From: Methanobrevibacter gottschalkii DSM 11977
GTDB lineage: Archaea; Methanobacteriota; Methanobacteria; Methanobacteriales; Methanobacteriaceae
Reading direction: 5' to 3'
Length of the DNA: 64,000 nt
Assembly: GCF_003814835.1 (NCBI RefSeq)
Contig: NZ_RKRG01000002.1
Coordinates: 522,315-586,314 of the forward strand
Each line of letters opens with the position of its first letter. Position 1 is the first letter of the stretch. The notes below the pieces were generated by a model. That model saw nothing but the letters and a program-made list of their open reading frames with translations. It was not told where the DNA came from and searched no databases. Positions 45,271 through 52,832 of the stretch are shown here, one piece after another. The position numbers were made by a program, and so were the translations under genes.

Positions 45271-46587
45271 ATGAAGAAAATTATTACATATGGAACATTT
45301 GATTTATTCCATAAAGGACATTATAACATATTAAAAAGAGCTAAGATGTACGGTGATTACTTAATTGTAGGAGTCACTGGAGAAAATTATGATATAGGTC
45401 GTGGAAAATTAAATGTTAATGATTCTCTTGCAACAAGAATTGAAAATGTTCAAAAAACTGGTTTTGCAGATGAAATAATTGTTGAAGAATATCTTGGACA
45501 AAAAATTGGCGATATAATAAAATATGATATTGATTCTTTTGTAATTGGTGATGATTGGAAAGGAAAATTTGATCATTTATCTAAATATTGTAATATGATT
45601 TATCTTGAGCGAACTAAAGGTATCTCAAGTACACAAATCCGTGAAGAAACATTTAATCAATATACTATAGGTATTGTTTGTGATTTTGTTGACGATAATC
45701 AAATTATCAATGAAGCAAAATTGGTTAATGGATTTGAAGTAAAAAATATTTTTTGTGAAGATGAAGAAATTAAAAATAAATTTCAAGAGAAATATCATTT
45801 AGAAAATTCATGTGAAGAATTTTCAGAATTGTTAGAATTATCCGATATTATTTATGTTCGTTGCAATATCTCCAAAAGATTCAATTATATTCAAAAAGCT
45901 TTAAATGCAGGTAAACATGTGATATATGACCCACCTGCAACATTTAATTATAATGAATTAGATGAACTAATACACTTAGCAGAACAAAAAAATGTAATTT
46001 TAATGGAAAATATTAAAATGGTGCATATTTATGTATTTAATCAATTGTTATGGATGACACAAGGTGGACTAATTGGAGATATATTAAGTTTTAACTGTTC
46101 AATTTCTAAAATTGATATAAATCGTCCTAATTTATTTTATGATTTAAGTGTTTATACATTATTACCTATGTTAAAAATCATGGGTCAAGATTATGAAAAG
46201 TATGATTTCATTGTAAAAAAAGATGGAGAAGATATTGAATTTGCATCAATGAATTTTGTTTATTCTAATGGAAGATCAATTATTAATGTTGGAAATAAAA
46301 TTCGTGTTGATAATCAATTAGAGATTATCGGGACTGAAGGAACTATTAGGATGAAAGGCGAATGGTGGAGAAGTAGGAACTTTGAAATTCATTATCCAGA
46401 GTCACAGGAAATACAGTTATATAATACAAATTTTGAAGGAAATGGATTTAAATATCTATTACGTGAGTTATCCAGAATGTTAGATAATAATCGTATTGAT
46501 ACTAGAAGTATTTTTAAAGATGAATCTTTAAAAATTGTTAAAATTTTAGAACAAGTTAAAAAAATTGAGAACAATAATGGAGATTGA
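45271..46587 (+). CDS. TagD-like cytidylyltransferase fused to a Gfo/Idh-like oxidoreductase
   Basis: A 438-residue fusion. Residues 1-130 are a nucleotidyltransferase of the glycerol-3-phosphate cytidylyltransferase type: YGTFDLFHKGHYNIL with the HxGH-like HKGH, GENYDIGRGK, IGDDWKGKFD and the late motif GISSTQIRE. Residues about 131-438 resemble a Gfo/Idh/MocA dehydrogenase (IQKALNAGKHVIYDPPATFN, LIHLAEQKNVILMEN, then a beta-sheet dimer domain with LEIIGTEGTIRMKGEW), but a clear GxGxxG nucleotide motif is not seen at its beginning. The combination suggests making a CDP-activated polyol or related alcohol in two steps. It is the first gene of a four-gene run with an aminotransferase and two LicD genes; stop and next start are 2 bp apart. 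Confidence 0.78.
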   Translation: MKKIITYGTFDLFHKGHYNILKRAKMYGDYLIVGVTGENYDIGRGKLNVNDSLATRIENVQKTGFADEIIVEEYLGQKIGDIIKYDIDSFVIGDDWKGKFDHLSKYCNMIYLERTKGISSTQIREETFNQYTIGIVCDFVDDNQIINEAKLVNGFEVKNIFCEDEEIKNKFQEKYHLENSCEEFSELLELSDIIYVRCNISKRFNYIQKALNAGKHVIYDPPATFNYNELDELIHLAEQKNVILMENIKMVHIYVFNQLLWMTQGGLIGDILSFNCSISKIDINRPNLFYDLSVYTLLPMLKIMGQDYEKYDFIVKKDGEDIEFASMNFVYSNGRSIINVGNKIRVDNQLEIIGTEGTIRMKGEWWRSRNFEIHYPESQEIQLYNTNFEGNGFKYLLRELSRMLDNNRIDTRSIFKDESLKIVKILEQVKKIENNNGD

Positions 46588-46589
46588 AT

Positions 46590-47657
46590 ATGAAACATTT
46601 ATTTACTATTGGACCAGTTGAAATGTATCCGGAAACATTAAAAATTGGTGGAAAACAAGTACCTTATTTTAGAAATGATGAATTTTCTAATATCATATTA
46701 TCTATTAATAAAGGATTAAAAAAATTATTATTTAATAAAAATGGTGAAATAATCTTACTAACATCTTCAGGAACAGGTGCTATGGAAGCAACAATTATGA
46801 ACTGCTTTACAAAAGAAGATAATTTAATAATTATTAATGGAGGTTCATTTGGTCATCGTTTTACTCAAATATGTGATGTACATGGGATTCCATATGAATC
46901 TGTTAATATTATTTTTGGTGAAACATTAACTAGAGAAATGATTGAAGATAAATTAAATAATGGTAAATTTACTGGTTTGCTTGTAAATTTAGATGAAACA
47001 TCAAATGGTCAATTATATGATATAAAAATGTTATCTGATGTTTGTAAAAAAAATAATTTAGTTTTTGTTGTTGATGCCATTAGTGCTTTTTTAGCCGATG
47101 AAGTAAATATGGATAAATATTCTATTGATGCTGTTATTTTAAGTTCTCAAAAAGCTTTATCATTAGCTCCAGGTTTATCAATAGTAGCTTTAAGTGAAAA
47201 AATGTTAAAAAGAGTAGAAGTTATTGATTCAGAATCCATCTATTTTGATTTTAAAGATTATTTAAAAAATGCTGAACGTGGACAAACACCTTTTACTCCA
47301 GCTGTACGAGTTATTATTGAGCTTGAAGATATGATTAAACGCTTAGAAAAAAAAGGCATATATAACATTATAAAACATACAAATGATATTGCTTCTTACT
47401 TTAGAAAAAGAGTTAATGAAATTGGACTTGAATATCCTTCATATCCACTGTCTAATGCAGTTACACCTATAATTTTCCCAAAAAATAATGCTGACTTAGT
47501 ATATAAAAGATTAATTGAAGATTATGGATTTGTTGTTAATCCAAGTGGTGGTAACTTTGCTAAATCAATGTTTCGTGTTTCACATGTTGGAAACCAATCT
47601 ATTGAAGATTGTGAAGAATTAATTTTAGCAATATCTGAAATAATCAAAAAATTATAA
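46590..47657 (+). CDS. Class V aminotransferase, 2-aminoethylphosphonate transaminase-like
   Basis: A 355-residue PLP enzyme of the class V family, closest in layout to PhnW/serine-pyruvate aminotransferases: FTIGPVEMYPETLK at the N-terminus, TSSGTGAMEATIMNC for the phosphate-binding loop, VVDAISAFLADEV with the PLP-ring Asp, and SSQKALSLAPG with the Schiff-base Lys near residue 190. It would transfer an amino group to or from a small aldehyde or keto acid. Beside the CDP-transferase and LicD genes it may supply an amino alcohol or aminophosphonate for surface decoration. I use ATG 46590. No phosphonate mutase is in the window. Confidence 0.78.
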   Translation: MKHLFTIGPVEMYPETLKIGGKQVPYFRNDEFSNIILSINKGLKKLLFNKNGEIILLTSSGTGAMEATIMNCFTKEDNLIIINGGSFGHRFTQICDVHGIPYESVNIIFGETLTREMIEDKLNNGKFTGLLVNLDETSNGQLYDIKMLSDVCKKNNLVFVVDAISAFLADEVNMDKYSIDAVILSSQKALSLAPGLSIVALSEKMLKRVEVIDSESIYFDFKDYLKNAERGQTPFTPAVRVIIELEDMIKRLEKKGIYNIIKHTNDIASYFRKRVNEIGLEYPSYPLSNAVTPIIFPKNNADLVYKRLIEDYGFVVNPSGGNFAKSMFRVSHVGNQSIEDCEELILAISEIIKKL

Positions 47658-47670
47658 TGGAGAGAGTTAA

Positions 47671-49329
47671 TTGAGTAATATGAACTCCATACAGAAAAAT
47701 TTATTTCAATTACTTGTTGAATTTGATGAAATTTGTAAAAAGTATGATATCAAATATCTTTTAGCAGCTGGTGCTTCATTAGGTGCAGTTAGAAATCATA
47801 GATTTATGCCATGGGATGATGATATTGATTTATATATTACAAGGGAGAATTGGAATAAATTAAGACATATTTTAGAAACAGAAAAAGATGTTCTTCCTAA
47901 TGGCCGTTCTTTTGTTTATAAAGAAAATACTCCATATTATTCCAATCCACTTCCAAGATATATCAATGATACCACAACAACAATGTACAGAAACCAAGCA
48001 TTAGCTGGAAAAGCATGTGGACAACATTTAGAAATATTTATTTTTGATCCTATTCCTCGTGGCGAGAAAGAAAAACAAAAATACCTTGATTTATTACATG
48101 TTTATACAGAATTACTTTCACCTTATTTTATAGTAAATAAACATGCTACTTATGAAGATTGGGAAAAACATTACAAGCTCTATAAAAAGTATTGTGATAG
48201 AATAGATAAAGAAGGTGAAGAAAAAGTATTGAACGAACTTGAAAATACATTGCAGCAATACTCAATTGAAGATTGTGATGAATATTGTATGTGTTGGGGA
48301 ACAAAAGATTATATTTATGATAAAGAACTTTTCCAGGAAGGACAAATGGGACTGTTTGAAGGTAAAGAATTTCCGATTGGTAAACATCCAGAAGGTATTC
48401 TTAGAATTGCTTATGGTGATAGTTGGATGTATATTCCTGAAATTGATGAACAAATTGTTCATGGTGGAATAAAATATGATAATATCTCTTTCAAAGAATA
48501 TACTGATAAATATCTTCATAAAATAAATCGTGATTCTGCATTTGAAAAATTTAAGATTAATAAACGAAATAATGTAGATTTATATAATGTTCGTGAAAAA
48601 GTACGAATGTTAATTGCAAAAGAAAAAGTCCAAGTTGGATGCATGCATTTCAAAAATAATTTAAAAGAAAATGAAGAGTTATTGCGTTCATTATTAGAAA
48701 ATGGAGATTATTTAGAATTATCTGAACGATTTGAGGAATATTCAATTTTGCAATCAATGAATGAAGTGCAAAAATTTAAAATTTTTGTTCCAATTACAGA
48801 TAAAAATCTTGCAACATTTTTATTAAATTTATTGAAACAAGGAAAATATTATCAAATAAATAAATATTTAAATATTCGTAAATTAAATGAATCTCCACTT
48901 ACTAAAGAGTTAATAACTATTGAAAATGAAGTTGAATTTTGTAGGAAATTATCAATAGCTCGATATGATAATAAAGATGAAGAATTAGTTCAAAGTATCA
49001 TTGATAAATATGACGGCATATTCTCAGATTTATTAGATATTTATAGAGCAAAATTATGGATTAAAGAAATTAATGCAAAATCTAGTAAAGATTATAAAGA
49101 TATTAATAATTTATGTAATGAAATATTAAAAAAATATCCATTTGATGGAGAGACAATGGCTATACAAGCAAAAGCTAAATCTGAATTAGGCCAGGAAAAT
49201 GAATCATTAGAACTTTATAAAAAATCTATTTTAAATACTAGAAATGGATTAATATGGCAAAAAGTTGAAGACGAAAGTGGAATTAGCCGTATGGAAATGG
49301 AACGTGAATTAATTGAGGAGGAAAATTAA
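47671..49329 (+). CDS. LicD-family phosphotransferase with TPR-like C-terminal extension
   Basis: A 552-residue protein. Residues about 10-280 are a LicD nucleotidyltransferase-fold domain with LLAAGASLGAVRNHRFMPWDDDIDLY (Asp49-51 and Asp53), which moves phosphocholine or other phospho-alcohols from CDP carriers onto glycans. The C-terminal half is helical with a TPR-like end (MAIQAKAKSELGQENESLELYKKSI). GGAG at 47659-47662 lies 8 nt before TTG 47671, so a TTG start is better supported than ATG 47680. It follows the aminotransferase by 13 bp and overlaps the next gene. Confidence 0.8.
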   Translation: MSNMNSIQKNLFQLLVEFDEICKKYDIKYLLAAGASLGAVRNHRFMPWDDDIDLYITRENWNKLRHILETEKDVLPNGRSFVYKENTPYYSNPLPRYINDTTTTMYRNQALAGKACGQHLEIFIFDPIPRGEKEKQKYLDLLHVYTELLSPYFIVNKHATYEDWEKHYKLYKKYCDRIDKEGEEKVLNELENTLQQYSIEDCDEYCMCWGTKDYIYDKELFQEGQMGLFEGKEFPIGKHPEGILRIAYGDSWMYIPEIDEQIVHGGIKYDNISFKEYTDKYLHKINRDSAFEKFKINKRNNVDLYNVREKVRMLIAKEKVQVGCMHFKNNLKENEELLRSLLENGDYLELSERFEEYSILQSMNEVQKFKIFVPITDKNLATFLLNLLKQGKYYQINKYLNIRKLNESPLTKELITIENEVEFCRKLSIARYDNKDEELVQSIIDKYDGIFSDLLDIYRAKLWIKEINAKSSKDYKDINNLCNEILKKYPFDGETMAIQAKAKSELGQENESLELYKKSILNTRNGLIWQKVEDESGISRMEMERELIEEEN

Positions 49330-50531
49330 TGAAATCAAAACAAGATATTCAATTAGAATTACTTCAAGAAATTGATGATATATGTTCTAAAAATGATTTA
49401 AAATATATATTTGTCGGAAAAAATGCTTTTAATGCTTATGTTAATCATACAATAAAAAATAATAATGCTCACGTTTCAGTTGCTATGACATTAGGGGATA
49501 TTAATCGTTTTTGCAATATTATTGAAAAACAAAATAATCCTAATCGTTATGTTGAAAGTATGTTTACCAATCCAAAATATATTCCATTGTATATATCTTA
49601 TGGTAATGAAAATACAACTGATTACCATATGATTATCTTAAATAATAATCTCCATCATGGAATCAATATTCGTATTTATCCAATCATCAAATCCGTTACA
49701 TTAGATGATGAAAAAATTAAGATAATGGATTCTAAAATATATAAAGAATATAAATTTCGTAAATTTTTAAATAAGAAGATTATAAACAAAAAATTCTTGC
49801 CTATAAAAATAGGTATCTCATTATTAAATAATATCTACAATATTTCTGGTTTTAGAAAAAAATATCCTGATAAAATTTTTAATAAAATATACATTGATAA
49901 TTGGGATGATATTCAAAACTATTCCAAAGTAAGAATTGGAAAAAAAATAATTAATTCAGAATATTTTAAAGAACTTACAAGATACAAAGTGGACAATATA
50001 GAATTAAATTATCCTAAAGATACAGATAACTATTTTAAACAAATTTACGGTAGAAATATAGAAAATGTAAATGTTGTGCTTAAACCAGAAAGAAAAAATG
50101 CAATTGTTGATACTGAAATAGGTTACAAAAAGATTATTAATGAAACAAAAGATTTATTAGATGAAATTCGGTCTACTCATGAAGAATTGGTTTGGGGGAG
50201 ATTTAAAGTTCGCAGAGAAAAAAAATGTGTTGATGATGTTTGGAAATTAGTTAAAATGACTAATTCTCAAATTAAATATATTGACTTTTTTGAAGAAAAT
50301 ATCGATTATTTATTAAGTTTGGATTTAAATGATAAATCTCAATTTGAAGAAATGGAAATTATTTTAAATCCAATTATTAAAAAATTACAAAAGTATGCTA
50401 ATAAAGGTATGACCTTTTCTATTGATGAAAAAACTGATTCATTAATTAGAAAATTTTTATTATTAAAAAACAATGAAAAATTAATTAATAAAATAGACGA
50501 AATTAACAAACTTAAATATTTCGTTGAATAA
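49329..50531 (+). CDS. Degenerate LicD-like protein
   Basis: A 400-residue protein starting in a TAATG overlap with the previous LicD gene. The N-terminus aligns with its neighbour (IQLELLQEIDDICSKNDLKYIFVGKNAFNAYVNH), but where LicD has PWDDDID this protein has NAHVSVAMTLGD, so the catalytic acidic cluster is missing. The C-terminal half is helical and lysine-rich. It could be an inactive partner subunit of the upstream LicD or a diverging copy. No other domain is recognised. Confidence 0.6.
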   Translation: MKSKQDIQLELLQEIDDICSKNDLKYIFVGKNAFNAYVNHTIKNNNAHVSVAMTLGDINRFCNIIEKQNNPNRYVESMFTNPKYIPLYISYGNENTTDYHMIILNNNLHHGINIRIYPIIKSVTLDDEKIKIMDSKIYKEYKFRKFLNKKIINKKFLPIKIGISLLNNIYNISGFRKKYPDKIFNKIYIDNWDDIQNYSKVRIGKKIINSEYFKELTRYKVDNIELNYPKDTDNYFKQIYGRNIENVNVVLKPERKNAIVDTEIGYKKIINETKDLLDEIRSTHEELVWGRFKVRREKKCVDDVWKLVKMTNSQIKYIDFFEENIDYLLSLDLNDKSQFEEMEIILNPIIKKLQKYANKGMTFSIDEKTDSLIRKFLLLKNNEKLINKIDEINKLKYFVE

Positions 50532-50782
50532 TTTGAATATTAATTGTTAGATAAATAATTCAAAGTGATAATATTATTAATATTCATAATATATACACAA
50601 AAGAATAAACTTATTAAAGCATATGAAGAAAATAATATCGAAGTATTATGAATAAATGTCTTGCTTTAAACTATTCTTATTCAACATGTGAATATTTAAG
50701 AAAAAAACAGATATTAACTAAAAAAATTGATAAATTCAGAATTAATATTTAATTAATAAATAAAGATAGTGAATAGAGTTAT

Positions 50783-51574
50783 ATGATAATCGAATGTACA
50801 AATGACAATATTAAAACTGTATTTAATTATATTGGGGAAGATTATGGAAAATGTTTATATATTTTCATCGATTTAAAAAAATATGGTTTGGATGATGATA
50901 ATTTTAATGTTTGGATTCAGTATAATAATGATAAAATTTGTGCCATAATTAGTGAATACTATAATGGAATCCAGATTTATAGTAAATTTGAAGATCTCAT
51001 AATTGAAGAAATCGTCAAATTTATTAAACAAAAAGATGTTAAAACATTATTTTCAATTAAACCAATTATTAATAAAATTAATGAATTTTTACCCAATTAT
51101 AAACAAGAAACTGGAATAGTTGGTGAGTTAAAAAAATTGATTTTTGAACCAAATGTCCATGCATATTCAGCACCAATATCTGAATTAGAAGAAATTGTCA
51201 AATTAGTTTCAGAAGATGAAAATATTGGAAAACCCTATGGATATGATTCATTATTTTCACAGTATTATGAAAGAAAAACCAGTAATTTTGGTCGTAATTT
51301 TGTTTTACGTGATAAAATTAATAATGAAATTATCTGTCATGCTGGTACCTATGCTGAACTTCCAGAATTTGCAGTGATAGGTGGTGTGATTACTTCAAAA
51401 CAATACCGAGGAAAAGGATTTTCTAAAGGAACATTATCTGCTCTTTGTCATCAATTAAAATCTGAAAATAAACGTGTTTTTTCATACTATTACATTCCAT
51501 CTGCAACAAAAATGCACACTTCTGTTGGATTTAAAAAAATAGAAGAATGGTCTAAATTATCAAAAATTGATTAA
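50783..51574 (+). CDS. GNAT-family acetyltransferase
   Basis: A 263-residue protein with a C-terminal GNAT fold: ICHAGTYAELPEFAVIGGVITSKQYRGKGFSKGTLSALC contains the acetyl-CoA-binding QYRGKGFSKG loop near 210-219, and MHTSVGFKKIEEWSKL the typical end. The N-terminal 130 residues are a second, diverged GNAT-like or unrelated domain. It probably acetylates an amino group. Its place after aminotransferase and LicD genes suggests a target in surface-polymer building, but a 250-bp AT-rich gap with only tiny frames separates it from them. Confidence 0.75.
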   Translation: MIIECTNDNIKTVFNYIGEDYGKCLYIFIDLKKYGLDDDNFNVWIQYNNDKICAIISEYYNGIQIYSKFEDLIIEEIVKFIKQKDVKTLFSIKPIINKINEFLPNYKQETGIVGELKKLIFEPNVHAYSAPISELEEIVKLVSEDENIGKPYGYDSLFSQYYERKTSNFGRNFVLRDKINNEIICHAGTYAELPEFAVIGGVITSKQYRGKGFSKGTLSALCHQLKSENKRVFSYYYIPSATKMHTSVGFKKIEEWSKLSKID

Positions 51575-51797
51575 TAAATTTAGTTAAATAAATAGTTATT
51601 TAACATACCAAAATTATATAATTAATGCTATAAATGAAAAAATATCCTTAAAAAATAGGTATTGTAAACTGAAATTTGAAAAATAAATAAAATAAATATT
51701 ATTTAAAAAATAACTTCATTAAACTAAAAAGATAATATTTTTATAATTACAGATAAAAATTAATATTTAATAATAAAAAAGATATCTAGGGATTAAA

Positions 51798-52223
51798 ATG
51801 TATAAAAAAATTCTATTGCCAACTGACGGATCAGGGTATGCAGATCAGGAAATTGACAGAGTAACCAGATTAATAAATGAAGATGGTGAAATAATAATTT
51901 TATCTGTTGCTCCCAAATTATCAACCAGCGCTTTTCAAAGAAGAAAAGACATTGAACAACTTAATAAGACATTTTTTGAAGAAGCGGAAGATGTTGTTGA
52001 AAAAATGAAAAATAAGTTTCCTGAAAATTACAATATTAAAACCATTACAAAATATGGTTTTCCAGCTGAAACAATTACCAATACTGCTAAAGAAGAAGGT
52101 GCTGAGTTAATTGTAATTTCTGCTTCAGGAAAAAGTGGAATTCATCAATTTGTAATCGGAAGTGTAGCTGAAAAAGTTCTTAAACTTTCAGAAATTGATG
52201 TATTATTAGTTCACAACAAATAA
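51798..52223 (+). CDS. Universal stress protein (UspA family)
   Basis: A 141-residue UspA-family protein: KKILLPTDGSGYADQEIDR at the N-terminus, GFPAETITNTAKEEGAELIVIS in the centre and a glycine-rich nucleotide loop (SASGKSGIHQFVIGSVAEKVL) near the end, followed by VLLVHNK. Such proteins bind ATP or AMP and respond to stress in diverse ways. GGGA lies upstream as ribosome-binding site. The next small anchored protein starts 10 bp after the stop. Confidence 0.9.
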   Translation: MYKKILLPTDGSGYADQEIDRVTRLINEDGEIIILSVAPKLSTSAFQRRKDIEQLNKTFFEEAEDVVEKMKNKFPENYNIKTITKYGFPAETITNTAKEEGAELIVISASGKSGIHQFVIGSVAEKVLKLSEIDVLLVHNK

Positions 52224-52233
52224 GGGGATATAA

Positions 52234-52620
52234 ATGGATTTAAAAAAGATTGCAATTGTAGTTAGCATACTTCTTATAATAGCTATTGGATCTTTTGCAT
52301 ACATCTCTTTAAACACACAAGAAACAAAAGTTGACATAATTACTCAAAACACTATACACAATGGAGACATTATTACAGTTCAACTTAAAGATTTATATAG
52401 AAACGGAATTCCAAATCAGGCTATTGATTTGAAAATTTTAGATGACTCCGGATGGGCTCATAACTATAATGCAACTACAGATGAACTTGGAATCGGTCAA
52501 ATACAAATACTAGGCCTTGAAAATGGAAATTATACTGCTCATGCAAAATTCAATGGAACTTTATTTTTAAAAGAATCTGCAAATCATGTTTCATTCGAAG
52601 TGACAGACGGATATTTCTGA
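52234..52620 (+). CDS. Small membrane-anchored Ig-like protein
   Basis: A 128-residue protein with an N-terminal membrane helix (IAIVVSILLIIAIGSFAYISL) and one Ig-like/CarboxypepD-regulatory-type beta domain (GDIITVQLKDLYRNGIPNQAIDLKILD ... GIGQIQILGLENGNYTAHAKF). The same kind of beta domain is built into the large surface proteins of this window. It is probably a small surface protein transcribed with the UspA gene and ended by the terminator just downstream. Confidence 0.65.
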   Translation: MDLKKIAIVVSILLIIAIGSFAYISLNTQETKVDIITQNTIHNGDIITVQLKDLYRNGIPNQAIDLKILDDSGWAHNYNATTDELGIGQIQILGLENGNYTAHAKFNGTLFLKESANHVSFEVTDGYF

Positions 52621-52621
52621 T

Positions 52622-52652
52622 TGGAGTTCACACTCCATTTTTATCTTTTTTT
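52622..52652 (+). terminator. Terminator after the UspA unit
   Basis: TGGAGT (52622-52627) and ACTCCA (52632-52637) pair around TCAC, followed by a T-rich run to 52652. Confidence 0.6.
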
Positions 52653-52832
52653 AATATAGTTTACCCCACCTAAAACATTCAGTTAAATCAACCGGATTTT
52701 TATAATTATTAATGAATTAATTATTTATTCATAAAAGTTAACAAAGATACATAAATATTTCCTCAAATACATTATTTTTAAATAATGCAACAAATAAAAA
52801 TATATAATTGTATAATTTAATGAGTAATTTTT

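Noticed and set aside
50648..50752. A 34-codon frame (starting MNKCLALNYSY) between the degenerate LicD gene and the acetyltransferase gene
   Set aside because: It has no ribosome-binding site, is very AT-rich and has no recognisable pattern; it could be a remnant but cannot be supported as a gene.
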